64,000 bases of DNA from Cryptomeria japonica. Lineage: Eukaryota > Streptophyta > Pinopsida > Cupressales > Cupressaceae. A program made the position numbers and the translations under genes. Below, in pieces: positions 1-11,625 of this stretch. The stretch is taken from positions 184,185,451 through 184,249,450 of the forward strand of contig NC_081413.1 of assembly GCF_030272615.1 (NCBI RefSeq), read 5' to 3'. Below the pieces are notes generated by a model that made no database searches, was not told the DNA's origin, and saw only the letters and a program-made list of their open reading frames with translations. Numbering within the stretch: position 1 is the stretch's first letter; the number at the start of each line of letters is the position of its first letter.

Positions 1-1
1 T

Positions 2-184
2 ACAATTGAGTGTTTTAGGTGTGACAAATTTGGTCACTTTGCCAGAGATTGTGTATCAAGGTCAAAGCCTCAAGTAGCTATTGCAAATGTTGAGAATCCT
101 TCTCCTCAAAGAGAGCCAAGTGAAAATTCTGAGGGATTCTTATTTATTTCTGCACTTTCTAGTAATGCTCCTACTAATAGTGAT
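2..184 (+). pseudogene. C1 gag C-terminus with CCHC zinc knuckle
   Basis: The frame from base 2 reads IECFRCDKFGHFARDC, a perfect CX2CX4HX4C retroviral-type knuckle that binds RNA in the nucleocapsid part of Gag. It is followed by about 40 residues of Ser/Pro-rich linker running straight into the protease in the same frame. The N-terminal Gag domain lies outside the window. No stop is seen in this short stretch. Confidence 0.9.
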
Positions 185-448
185 ATGTGGTTGATAGATA
201 GTGGAGCATCTCGTCATATCACTGGTTATCGTGAACACCTTTCTAACTTGAAAGAAAAAGACTCTCATCTTCAAGTTATCATTGGCGATGATGCTTGCTA
301 TTATGTGAAGGGTGTTGGTTCTACTTCTTTTCAGTTGGACTCTGGTATTCCTCTTCATTTAAGTGATGTACTATTTGTTCCTAGTATTAAGAGGAATCTG
401 ATTTCTATTTCTTCATTAGAAGACAGGTTATCGTGTTGCTTTTGCTGA
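185..448 (+). pseudogene. C1 aspartic protease (retropepsin), frameshifted at its C-terminal end
   Basis: The frame carries WLIDSGASRHIT, the copia protease active site with D-S-G-A near bases 197-208, then a beta-rich segment ending DVLFVPSIKRNLISISSLED. This enzyme would cut the Gag-Pol polyprotein. A small deletion near base 425 shifts the frame: the expected continuation GYRVAFADGK is found from base 426 in another frame. It reads on directly from gag in one polyprotein. Confidence 0.88.
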
Positions 449-827
449 TGGAAAAGTACTTTCATGGAAGAAGAACTCAAGTATTCAATCAACTTGTGTT
501 ATTGGTGTTCGTCATGATAGTCTTTATAAACTTTCATCTCATCTCATTCAAGTCTTAGCTTGTGATTCTTCAAGTTCAAGTGAGCTATGGCATAAAAGAT
601 TTGGTCATTTAAATTCAAGAACTTTGTCTGCAATGGAGAAGGTTATCAATGGTCTTCCAAAGTTGAATCAAAATCACGAAGGTGTTTGCAAGGGGTGTGC
701 TTTAGGTAAGAATATTAAGAGCACCTTTCATAGTAGTGAAAGTAGGGAAAAGGATGCTCTAGAATTAATTCATTCTGATTTATGTGGACCTATGTCAGTT
801 GCTTCTCTTAGTGGTTTTTGGTATTAT
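426..827 (+). pseudogene. C1 GAG-pre-integrase domain and N-terminal integrase, cut by A1 insertion
   Basis: After the frameshift the frame is open to base 827. It contains the zinc-binding HHCC-type region (ELWHKRFGHLNSRTL, then VCKGCALGK) and LIHSDLCGP, which holds the first catalytic Asp of integrase. The protein breaks after SLSGFWYY because the LTR of A1 begins at 828. The rest of the integrase core continues at 12093 in the same frame, so the insertion alone accounts for this break. Confidence 0.9.
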
Positions 828-1294
828 TGTGAGAATTTGCCAAGATCTAGAGGGAATAGAAAGGACAAATAAGAGAGAACAAAATAGATGATAGGAATAA
901 ACTGTATTCTATCAAGATGAAAATATGATCAACTAGATCATTACAAGATGTTCAATGATTGTCCATACAAACAATGTAGATGAGCCTGCTTATATAGGCA
1001 AGGCTAGGGATATGTGAGCACACAAACATGACATGTGGCTCAAATAAGAAACAAGGGTAGGTAGGAAATAGGTGTGGGTAGGTAGGAGAAACAATAAAAT
1101 ATTCCAAATGAGGTGGAATGTAACACCAAGATAAGATCAACACCATAAAAGGTGGAAATTCTCCTATACACACTATCCCAATGTGGCATAAACACCCAAG
1201 TGCCTCATACCCAAACTACTATTAAATGCATGTACTTAAGTAAACTTAAGAAAGGTGTAATAATATCCAAGATGAATAATTATTTACACCAACA
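828..1294 (-). repeat. A1 3' LTR (467 bp)
   Basis: Nearly identical to 11626-12090. Both share the tract around CTTATATAGGCAAGGCT, which on the - strand lies in the middle of the LTR. Ends are TG...CA. Confidence 0.93.
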
Positions 1295-1304
1295 CCCCCC
1301 CTTA
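1295..1304 (-). promoter_or_regulatory. A1 polypurine tract
   Basis: The - strand reads TTAAGGGGGGG directly before the 3' LTR, the usual position for the plus-strand DNA primer. Confidence 0.85.
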
Positions 1305-2723
1305 AGTGCAACTTTGGGGAATGCACTAAAGTCTACAATACAACTAAGTAGTGCAAGATGGGTCCTGACTACTAGGCCATGTTAGGTACTCATGTACAAA
1401 TGCAAATGCAATCTCCCATAAATAGAGAAAGAGAGAAAAACCCAATGGGAAAAAACCCTCCCCCAAAAGAGAGATGGTGAAAGCACACAATGCTCTCAAT
1501 GATGAAAAGAAGAGACCATGAAGCCCCCCCTCAATGTCAAATCTCCTACAAAGATGGTCCAATGATGATGACCAAAATAACTCCCCATAAGGAAGAAAGA
1601 GAGTCAATGTTGCACCGATAATGTCAAAGTGTGACAAAAACTAGGTACCATGTCGATAACGATGAATCACTCGCTACAACAAAAATGAAGATCAGGCATG
1701 GAGACAACCTACTTTGAGCATCATCTGGATACTCGTAAATGGAAGAAATACCGGTACAATCCAAGTCTCATGGGAGCCATGCACAAATGTGTACAATATA
1801 AGTCTCAATTGGATCCATGCACCAAGTCTCATAAGATATTCCTAATCTGTGTACAAGAGGATTACATCAAATAGTCAAAAATGACAAGATACAAAGAGGT
1901 GTGACACTTTATGATAGTGCGAGTAAAACATTGCTCAAGAAAGAGCATACATCATGATAAAATATTCAAATGTGGAAACATGAAAATGATACCACCAACA
2001 AAGAAGCCATGTAGAATACTACAAATGAAGATGCCTCCAAATGAAATTTCACCAAGAGATATAAATGAGCAACTGCCCCCCCATAAAAAGATCATGTTGG
2101 CACTTGCAAATAATGGCAAAGTGGACTTCTAATTTCAATGATTACAACTTCTCAAAATGAGATATAAGAGACTTCAACAAATACTGCTAGTGATCTAAAC
2201 TGAGATCCAAGCAAAATACAAGTACCAAATAGGCCAAAAAATGACCAAATAATAAAAGTACAATTTCTATTCAAAATCACTGCAAACAAATGGTAGATTA
2301 TGAAAGTAGATAAAAAATTATGCACTCTAAAAAAAAACGACACCTGAAAAGGAGTCCATATGAGCCCAAATGAAGCCTCCAAAGTTGTAAAAAATGGGAT
2401 TTCATGATTTCCGAAAAACTTGTATCCGAAAAACATAAAAATCCTACACCACTGTACAGATCATGAAATTATAACCAAAAAAAAAAATTGCTTGAAAAAA
2501 GAAGTCTAGATGAGTGAGATATCACTATTTGAAAATTGCCTATAAAATTAAAATTTCTGGAAAATTTCCGTCCCAGCTTCAAACTTCAAATGCCTCTAGA
2601 TTTGGCCTCCGAAGTCCAATTTGGATGAAACAAAAGGCAAAATTGACTTTCTTGGACCTTCTCAATCCAATGGAAATCTCATATTTGACCCATCAAGCTT
2701 CAATAATAACCTCTAATAGAAAG
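1305..2723 (-). other. A1 internal region, non-coding
   Basis: About 1.4 kb with no frame above 100 codons and no retroelement motif on either strand. The segment near 2600-2660 (GGATGAAACAAAAGGCAAAA) also occurs, diverged, in A2 near 17385-17410, which ties the two elements into one family. The last five bases (GAAAG, 2719-2723) are the target duplication of B. Confidence 0.75.
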
Positions 2724-4157
2724 TGTAGCTAGGAATTTGGAAATCATCAAAGCAATATAAACATTAGCCTAGCTCAATCACGAAAACTCAATTGCAGTGA
2801 TAACAATCCTAAAAACATTCAATGAAAACATGAAAACAAGACATTCAAAATGAAATCTAAGCAAACCAAATGCAGATGTCTCCTTCATGTGGCTCCATTG
2901 TCCTTCTTTCTCCTTCAAATAGCTTTGTTTTGTGGATCTCACCTACAAGTGCATACACATGAGATGAAAGCAAGATTGACAAGAAAGCATGACAACATAA
3001 GGGTACTAGAAGCGTGATTGATTCGACCACAGGGTTTGATTGAAGAAATTCATCCAATTTATAGATAAATTGGAGAAATGACAAGATTAGAATGAAGAGA
3101 TTTGAAAGGAAATTTCAAATCAAGAATGACAATTATGACAAATTATGACAAATTGACACTTTCTATGCAAGATTGATTGATTGTCAATTATGACAAATTA
3201 CTATGTCAAAATTGATTGATTGTCAATTATGACAAATTATGACAAATTTGCTATGTCATTCCCATGAAATTAGGAGAAAATTAGGAGAGAATTGAAAATT
3301 AGATGAATTAGAAATTAGGAAATTAGAAAATTGATGAAAATTAGAAAATTAGGAATTAGGAGAAATTAGTAAATTGGAAAATTAGGTAAATTAATTAATA
3401 ATTTCTCATTCATTAATTAATTTACAAAAATAGGAGGAATTAATTAGCCAATTAAATAAACATTTAAGTGTGACAAGAAGACTTAGGATAAATAAATAAA
3501 TCATTTATCCTAAAGAGAAAATGGAGAGAAAATGACAAACAAGGTTAAATGAATAAATCATAATACCCTAGAAGATAAATTAGAAATGCAAGGACGGCAA
3601 TTAGGTCTTGATGTAAGATTGATTTGATGTCGATTCGATCATGATTTTGAATTGATAAATGATTCATACTGATAAGCAATTGCGATTGGTTGACAAATTG
3701 ACCAATATTGATAAAGAGACCAAATTGATATGCGCCAATTGACATGATTGAAGAGGACAAGGATCGATGACAAATCGATCGCAAAATTGACGAGATTGAC
3801 AAGGATAAGGATCGATGACAAATCGATCACAAAACGACAAGATTGATAAGAGGACAAAACCCTAATTCCATCATCGATTAGGATTGACAATGTCCAAAAT
3901 AATGATAAAAGAGCACGCACATTGATGCGACAGGATAAGATCGACCAAAATCATGACTGAAGATTATTATCGACAAGACCAAATTCGAAAGCGAGATAAA
4001 TGAAGAATGCAGAAGAAGGACTCAATGCTTGCAAATGATAAAGACCAAGTGCGTGACATAGAAGAAATGTTAATGCGACGCAAAAACCCTAAAATAAAGC
4101 AATGCGCAAATGTTAAAGTATGATTCCGCAAGCATTGACCAGTTTTAGACGTCTACA
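2724..4157 (-). repeat. B 3' LTR (1434 bp)
   Basis: Identical by eye to the 5' LTR over 2724-3834. It then differs at 12 sites in the last 323 bp, the U3 end on the - strand. It contains short AT-rich iterations (CAATTATGACAAATTATGA near 3127-3245) and runs of AATTAGAAAATTAGG near 3290-3390. Confidence 0.95.
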
Positions 4158-4175
4158 TTTTGCCCCTCTTTGAGA
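4158..4175 (-). promoter_or_regulatory. B polypurine tract
   Basis: The - strand reads AAAGAGGGGCAAAA immediately before the LTR start TGTAGACG. Confidence 0.8.
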
Positions 4176-6243
4176 CAATGCGATATTAAGCATTGTTTCA
4201 AAGAGCAATAATGAAAATGCCATAGACAATGACAATGACATATGCATGCCCCCTCGAGGAATTGGTCGGAAACATCCAGAAAAGAGGCCAATTAGTCGAT
4301 AAGAATAATAGAAAATGATAGGTTCGAACAGATCGCCAAGACTGATAGAAGAAATGTTAGTAAGAAGAAATTAGACAAAGGACAGTTAGAGATGAAGAAA
4401 AACTTTCTTTCACCAATGCACAGAAGTAGGTGAGAACCTTTATTTAATGTAGCAAAGCGGATGTAGAGCATCATGGCATTGAAGGTCAGAGCTGAAACGC
4501 AACCCCTTTTACAAAAGACAGACACATCGCACACAAGGAATGAGTGAAGCATCCTAGGGTGCATACATCAAGAGTCGAGGTATGTGCGGCGTTCACAAAG
4601 TGAACGTACTTATCACAGACACCCAATGATATAGTTGCCCTAGTTTGTGACAAGCATTCCACAAACAACAAATACAACAAAAAAAGAAAAGGGACCATGA
4701 ACCATCCCGGTCACTCTAAATCACTCAGTGACATCCTCAAGCAACATAGGAACATGATCGAAGATAAATCAATAAATGATAAGACTCGCTAATTCCAACA
4801 AGTCAAACAAACATCTTCATCTTCATTGTCAAAAGTTGAAAGTGTTGATAGGACGATCATGCTGTCTGGTTTCAGGACATGCGGTACCCCGTCTAAGATA
4901 GGACACAGTCTGGTTTCGAGTATACCACACCCTCTATAAGACCATGATAGTAGTGACAAGGGCAAATGATTTTGAGGTTGATTGATATGACCATTTTGAT
5001 CAGTTTGAATGTCTGGTTTGATTGAAAAAAGTTCATTTGTTTATGCATGATTTCATTAAAGCACAGTGTGTGATTGTGTGTCGTTGGAGGTATGCTCAGC
5101 GATCTGTCTATGCACAAAGGGGATTTTTTTTTTGTTTTGCTTTTCGAGTGTGTACAATTTTTTTGTGTTCATTTTTTTTCAGGACTTTATTTGACTTTTT
5201 AGGGATTTTGTTTAGGACATTTTTCAAATTTTTTTTGGATTTATTTCAGGACATTTTTCAATTTTTTTGGATTATTTCAGGACATTTTTCAATTTTTTTG
5301 GATTTTGCCTCCAGTGTCTAGCAAGGCAAGGAATATGATAGGTGAATAAATAGGCTTTCTGAAATGGTGGTGGATAGAGGGAAGACAAAGGCCTTTTATT
5401 ATGGAGACAATACAAATGCAATTTTCAAGGGCTATTGCGTGATGGGACAAGAGACTGGATATGACAATGTAAAGCAGGAACATGGCATAAGGGACATGTC
5501 AAGAGGTTTTTGAAACCATGTTTAAATTTTGCATCCTTATGTCAGATCAAGATCAAGGAATGAAAAAGAGTGTATGGATAGTGATACGATATGGATAGGA
5601 TAAGCAAGACCAAGAATGGATAAGGGACATGGACTGAAGGTCGGGATAGGATACATGATAGTGGCAGAAAGTTGCAATAAGATAGCGAATATGGATGAAA
5701 GGTTGTAATAAGAAAATGGATGAAGACCAAAAGCTATGATGGACTAAAAGCTGCAAACAAGATGCATGATGCTCATGATGATCTTCAGCCTTGTCAAGAT
5801 CAAAGGTGGAAAGGGAAACTGGACATGAGGGACAATAGGATATGAAGGGTAATAACATGGTATGATAGGATAATGAAGGGCAATACGATATGAAGGAGGA
5901 AACCTGCCCCCAAGTGTGGTGTGCAAGAAGTTCATAAATTACACATGATGCCTGTTTGCCAAGTTTTCATCATGGTACTTTCCCAAGGCACCTGTTTGCC
6001 ATGTTTTCACCAGTGGACAAATTATTTTTGCTTTACTTTTTTTTTTCTTTTGTCTTTTTTTTTTTTTTGTATTTTGACTTTTTCAATAGAAGATGAACAC
6101 ATGATAGGGGATGGAAGAAGGACTCAAGCATCTTTTTGTTTGGATAGTAGCCTTGAAAACAATGGACCATGACATTTAAAAGTATTCTCAAAGACGTTGG
6201 TAGGATAAGGACATGGAAAAAGAGATGAAATTAAGGCAAGGAT
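4176..6243 (-). other. B 3' internal non-coding region
   Basis: About 2.1 kb between the stop of the B frame and the PPT, with no supported coding frame. It includes T-rich tracts (5120-5320, 6020-6070) and a three-unit tandem repeat at 5214-5307. The Phe-rich readings here are only translations of poly-T. Confidence 0.7.
5214..5307 (+). repeat. Tandem repeat, about 31-bp unit, three copies
   Basis: Each unit starts AGGACATTTTTCAA, continues with a T run and ends GGATTATTTC or similar. Unit lengths vary slightly because the T run varies. Confidence 0.8.
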
Positions 6244-8190
6244 TTATGTAAAGGATTGGATCAAAGGGATCGAAGGATGAAAAATATGCATTGGATAATG
6301 GATAGGGTATTGGAAGAATTGGGCTTGAGTGGATGGAAATGAAGGCAAGATCAACATTGGTACACACCTTGAGGGGTGATGGACTGATGGAGGAAAAGTG
6401 GGTTTTGGATATTGAGATTTTGACGGAGGAAAGGCTATAGATTTTGGGACATAAGGGCCCAAAATGGATGAAGAAGGTGGTGGAGGAATAGACTTGGGAG
6501 GTTTGGATGGAGGAATAGAAACTTTGGATGCCAAGTTGGATGTTTCTTTAGGCTTTTGTGCTTCAAGGAGCCGCTTAGGGATCCACATGGTTTTTGATTT
6601 TTCATGCTTTTGTGGTTCCTTGGAGTGCATTGCTTGCACAAGGGATTTAGGAACCCATATAGATTTTGACTTTTGTTTTTTAGCAATGGGCCTTTGTGAC
6701 CTTTTGGATATTTCTTTTTCTTTTTGGATCATATTTTTCTTTGCTTTGACATGTTGATTAGATTGGACATGTTAATCCTTGAATACATGTGGATTTCTAG
6801 ACTTATGACTTTTATGCTTGGCATCCAAATTTCTTGGAGGGGGAAAGGAATGCATGGATTGATATGAATGAAATGGACTTCTTTTGGATTGATGAAATTT
6901 ACTCAAGGATGTGTGCCTTTGCTGACCTTGCATAGAGGACGAAGGGATATAAGGACCCAAGATGGATGGAAGGGATGATGGGGAAGGTGTATGTTTTGAT
7001 TTTGATGGAGGGATACCAACATCTTGAGAGTGAGTTGTGTAGACATGACCCTTAAGATCTTCTTTGATATGGAGGGGTTCTTTCTCATGAAGGTCTACTC
7101 CTTTGCCTTTATGAATATCTTGACTTGTAGGATACTCTTTTCTTTGGGAAGAAGACGCGAGTCCATTATGAGGTGGATATGATATGAGAGAAATAATGAG
7201 ATCTTGGAGTGGATCGGATTGCACCAAAGTGGAATAACCCATTATGCATGTCGAGGGTTCATGAACATCTTGCACTAACATGTTAGAATCATGAAGGGGA
7301 TTAGGATCATAAGGGGGATTAGGATCATGTAGTGGACATGGTTCAATGATAGGCTCTTCAAGAGATGGAATGGGAGAAATAATGGGATCATCAAAAGGAA
7401 TGAGATCTTGGAGTGTATATGGAGCATTAAGACAAGGAGATGGAGGAACAAAAGGAATAATTTGATCTTGACAAGGAGGAAGATCATTGGAATCCTCTTT
7501 AAAGGTGCTTTGCTCTTGACTTTTAATGGGATCATCGGAAAGGATGGAAGGGATATCTTGATCTTTCTTTAGAAGTGGAATGCCAATGGGATTTAAAAGG
7601 ATATTGTGTTCTTGGATAGAATGGACAGGAATAATGGAATCATTGCGAGTGTCTGGGGAAATGGGATCCTATTCAACAATTGGATGGGATGATAAGGTTT
7701 CAGGATCTTGATCTTGATTTTCTTTAGGACTCATTTCTTCGTGCTCTAAATTATCCTCTTGACATGAGGTTGGACTTTGGATATGCATGGGGGATTTTGA
7801 CAAGGGATCAATGTTTTGGCATGAAGGAAATGCAATTTGAACATTTGTAAGATCAGACATTCCAGTCGTAAAGCTTTCTTGCATCTTAGATTTGGATCCA
7901 CTTTTAGGTATTCAAGGAATCACTTCTTGTTGAGGGACACCTGTCATCAACATTTGTGTGGCCATCATTTGATCTGGTGTTAAAGGTGTTGCATTAAACA
8001 ATGGATTGTTTATTATTTCGAATGTTGACTTTTGTGGAATAGTCACTGTCAAAGTTCGTGAAGCATGCTTACTCAACAACGTGTGTTGAGGTTCTTGTTG
8101 CACATTTTCTTCGTTTGGATGTGGAGAGAAACTTAACAACTCACCGCCTTTTTGTTTTTGTACATTAATCTGCGCATTTGAGGAGGTCAT
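6244..8190 (-). pseudogene. B internal frame: unknown Pro/Ser/Lys-rich protein, ~648 codons, three premature stops
   Basis: One - strand frame runs from an ATG at 8190 (MTSSNAQINVQKQKGG) to 6244, broken only by three stops near 7912, 7669 and 6772. The protein is hydrophilic. The middle is rich in Pro, Asp and Ile. The C-terminal third carries repeated motifs: SKSIWVPKSLVQA and SKTMWIPKRLLEA, and SILGPYVPKS matched by SILGPYIPSS. No CCHC, protease DTG, RT or integrase motif is seen. It occupies the place of gag-pol. I do not recognise the family. It may be a diverged Gag or a structural protein supplied to a helper's particle. Confidence 0.6.
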
Positions 8191-10084
8191 ATTACAATGT
8201 CTCCCCTATACGCTTGGATACTAAGCTAGGTTTGACCAAATGACATGGATGACAAAAAGACAAAAGTTTGATAAGGTCTAGACTTCCTAACAATGACTTA
8301 GGGTTTATCAAAGATTTGGATTACTCAAGTATGACAAAACCTAGTTTTGACACTATATGCTAAGGGACAATTACTATGCAAGTGACCCTAATATGATATG
8401 ATAATGACCTAAGCTTAATGAAGAAATCTAGGGTATGCAAATGCAAATGTATGACAATGTCAACCTAAGACGAAACCTAAGGTTGAATTATGAAATGATA
8501 TTACTCTTATGTAAGAGGACACATGCAAATGGATGACCCTTATTGATATGTGAAAGGAGTATGACTTAGGTGAAAACCTAACCTTGGTACTTGACAACGA
8601 CTTTGCAAAATCCAAACCTAAATCTAAGTGACATGAATGTTGAGACAAGATTTTGAAAAATGTTTGACAACCATATTTGAAGGTGTTTGAACTTTGAAAT
8701 ATTCTTGTGTTTAACCTTGTTTTGAATCAATTTTGTCTTGGTTTTGAAATGAGACACAACTCAACTTTTGACAAGTAAAGAAGACAAGATATTTTAACTT
8801 AGACTCAAGACAATCATGCTCATTCACACATTTCTTATGGATGGCAAGGGCAGTAGGTACTTGAGAGGTAGACTTGTTATGGGATTCAAGGAGAATACAT
8901 AGATGCTTGACCCCACGGGCTCCCCTCCACGACACTCACTTCTCAGGGCAGCCAAGCATTAGTCCCCATGGAAATCTCCCCATGGCGAACTTAGTATTTC
9001 TTCCAAGTATCCGAACTCCTCCTTCTCAAGCAACTAGAAGGATTTTTGGCCTCTAAATACAAGGTGTTTAACAAGGATTTCTGTTAAGCGCTACTCCTTG
9101 GTGTCACGCAAGCATGATTGAGACATTAAGCCCACCAAGATACCAAAAAAATGTAGTCACGCAAGCATGATTTAGACCTTGAGGCCCTACTTAGATGTTG
9201 ATATGAGAAAGAGTTCAAGGGTCATCACTTCCCAAGTAACTACAATTCCCACGTAACCCTTCCTTCAAAGCTTTCGCCCATCAGATATTTATTTATAGTG
9301 AGTTAGAATGGTAGGGTACTCTAGCTGTGCTCACTTTGGGTCATTCCCTTCTCACGATTGTCACTTGCTTGCAAAAGAAAGCAAATGGTCGGGAAGGCAG
9401 GCCCTCTAAAGGTAACAAACAATCTGAGCCATGAGAAAGGTATTGAAGATCTGGATTTCTGATCACCCTAAGAAGGATGAGAGCATATTCTCCTACTCCA
9501 ATGTCAAACTCAACAATCAAAGAAAACACATGTTCATTCCATCCTAATTAGCAATCATACTAGGTGCCTAATTATGAACCACAAACACAAAAATTCGGTT
9601 GAAATACAAGGCATCCTGCAAAATCATCAAGTTAAAAGTTTGATTTGTTTGGTCTTTGACTAGCGAACCTAAATAAAATTTGTTAGTAGTTTCATTTTTG
9701 TCTTTGCCATGCATAATGCCAAGGTGCTGCACAAAGAATCAGTACCAAAGAAAAACCAAAATGCAGAAACAGAGTGCAAAACAAAGTAATTTGCAAGTAA
9801 AAACACTGCTTTTTACCTCTGTTTTTGGCCTTACACAGGCGCAAAATGTCTTACATAGGCACAAAATGCAGTAACACAGGCGCAGAATGCACTGACATAG
9901 GTGTAGATCCCTTTGACACAGGCGCAGAAGTCCTTGACACAGGTGCAGATTACTTGACACAAGGCGCAGATTGCTCCTACACAAGCGCAAAAGTGCCCAG
10001 AAACCCCTGAATTGCCCTGTTTCTTGGATTTTTTTCACCTGCAAATCAACTCAAAAGCACTCAAAAGCCTTGTTAGGGGGTTAG
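8191..10084 (-). other. B long 5' leader
   Basis: About 1.9 kb between the PBS and the ATG of the B frame, with no convincing frame. It holds the 20-bp minisatellite at 9831-9993. A long structured leader is common in plant non-autonomous LTR elements. Confidence 0.6.
9831..9993 (+). repeat. Minisatellite in the B leader, about 20-bp unit, eight degenerate copies
   Basis: Units follow the pattern TGACACAGGCGCAGA plus a few variable bases. On the - strand this translates as a Cys/Leu-rich pseudo-protein, which is not a gene. Confidence 0.85.
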
Positions 10085-10102
10085 TTCACGTCGGGTTCAC
10101 CA
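10085..10102 (-). promoter_or_regulatory. B primer binding site, probable tRNA-Trp
   Basis: The + strand reads TTCACGTCGGGTTCACCA, which looks like a tRNA 3' end with CCA; as I recall it, this is the plant tRNA-Trp 3' end. On the - strand this is a TGG-starting PBS five bases after the 5' LTR. No tRNA body is present here. Confidence 0.7.
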
Positions 10103-10107
10103 ATTAA

Positions 10108-11541
10108 TGTAGCTAGGAATTTGGAAATCATCAAAGCAATATAAACATTAGCCTAGCTCAATCACGAAAACTCAATTGCAGTGATAACAATCCTAAAAAC
10201 ATTCAATGAAAACATGAAAACAAGACATTCAAAATGAAATCTAAGCAAACCAAATGCAGATGTCTCCTTCATGTGGCTCCATTGTCCTTCTTTCTCCTTC
10301 AAATAGCTTTGTTTTGTGGATCTCACCTACAAGTGCATACACATGAGATGAAAGCAAGATTGACAAGAAAGCATGACAACATAAGGGTACTAGAAGCGTG
10401 ATTGATTCGACCACAGGGTTTGATTGAAGAAATTCATCCAATTTATAGATAAATTGGAGAAATGACAAGATTAGAATGAAGAGATTTGAAAGGAAATTTC
10501 AAATCAAGAATGACAATTATGACAAATTATGACAAATTGACACTTTCTATGCAAGATTGATTGATTGTCAATTATGACAAATTACTATGTCAAAATTGAT
10601 TGATTGTCAATTATGACAAATTATGACAAATTTGCTATGTCATTCCCATGAAATTAGGAGAAAATTAGGAGAGAATTGAAAATTAGATGAATTAGAAATT
10701 AGGAAATTAGAAAATTGATGAAAATTAGAAAATTAGGAATTAGGAGAAATTAGTAAATTGGAAAATTAGGTAAATTAATTAATAATTTCTCATTCATTAA
10801 TTAATTTACAAAAATAGGAGGAATTAATTAGCCAATTAAATAAACATTTAAGTGTGACAAGAAGACTTAGGATAAATAAATAAATCATTTATCCTAAAGA
10901 GAAAATGGAGAGAAAATGACAAACAAGGTTAAATGAATAAATCATAATACCCTAGAAGATAAATTAGAAATGCAAGGACGGCAATTAGGTCTTGATGTAA
11001 GATTGATTTGATGTCGATTCGATCATGATTTTGAATTGATAAATGATTCATACTGATAAGCAATTGCGATTGGTTGACAAATTGACCAATATTGATAAAG
11101 AGACCAAATTGATATGCGCCAATTGACATGATTGAAGAGGACAAGGATCGATGACAAATCGATCGCAAAATTGACGAGATTGACAAGGATAAGGATCGAT
11201 GACAAATCGATCACAAAATGACAAGATTGATAAGAGGACAAAACCCTAATTCCATCATCGATTAGAATTGATAATGTCCAAAATAATGATAAAAGAGCAC
11301 GCACATTGATGCGATAGGATAAGATCGACCAAAATCATGACTAAAGATTATTATCGACAAGACCAAATTTGAAAGCGAGATAAATGAAGAATGCAAAAGA
11401 AGGACTCAATGATTGCAAATGATAAAGACCAAGTGCGTGACATAGAAGAAATGTTAATGCGACGCAAAAACCCTAAAATAAGGCAATGCGCAAATGTTAA
11501 AGTACGATTCCACAAGCATTGACCAGTTTTAGACGTTTACA
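10108..11541 (-). repeat. B 5' LTR (1434 bp)
   Basis: Same length as the 3' LTR, with TG...CA ends on the - strand and the PBS just inside. The 323 bp at its outer (U3) end carry all the differences from the other LTR. Confidence 0.95.
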
Positions 11542-11612
11542 GAAAGCTCCAAAATACACAACCCCAAATAGCATCAAATTTCTCTCAATTGACAAACTAA
11601 TGACACTCTAAT
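11542..11612 (-). other. A1 internal sequence next to its PBS
   Basis: Short remainder of A1 internal DNA, beginning with the B target duplication GAAAG (11542-11546). No coding content. Confidence 0.8.
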
Positions 11613-11625
11613 GGCTCTGATACCA
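11613..11625 (-). promoter_or_regulatory. A1 primer binding site, initiator tRNA-Met
   Basis: The - strand reads TGGTATCAGAGCC directly after the 5' LTR. It complements the 3' end of plant initiator tRNA-Met, the usual copia primer. Confidence 0.92.

Larger units (their letters stand above)
2724..11541 (-). mobile_element. B: large non-autonomous LTR retrotransposon (about 8.8 kb) nested in A1
   Basis: Two 1434-bp LTRs (2724-4157, 10108-11541) begin TGTAGACG and end on the - strand with CTACA. They are flanked by a perfect duplication GAAAG (2719-2723, 11542-11546). A PBS follows the right LTR and a purine tract precedes the left LTR, so the element is on the - strand. The 5.95 kb interior has no protease, integrase, RT or RNase H motif. 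It has one degraded ~648-codon frame with a long leader and tail. The LTR start resembles the LTR-like piece at 51647, which suggests a gypsy-type relative, but the superfamily is unproven. Confidence 0.9.

Noticed and set aside
2857-3084. 75-codon frame repeated identically at 10241-10468 (and 85-codon pair 3545-3802 / 10929-11186)
   Set aside because: They are the same positions in the two B LTRs; identity reflects LTR duplication, not a conserved gene.
5214-5307. CRISPR-like array
   Set aside because: Direct tandem units without spacers, inside a plant retrotransposon.
5022-5321. 99-codon Phe-rich frame that could be a membrane protein
   Set aside because: Produced by T-rich tandem repeats in the B tail.
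6464-6757. 97-codon + strand frame opposite the B frame
   Set aside because: Shadow of the longer - strand frame, which keeps one register over 1.9 kb.
9739-10044. Cys/Leu-rich 101-codon frame on the - strand, looking like a small secreted protein
   Set aside because: It is the translation of the CACAGGCGCAGA minisatellite in the B leader.
10084-10102. tRNA gene
   Set aside because: Only a tRNA 3' end is present; no anticodon or D arm upstream. It is the PBS on the other strand.
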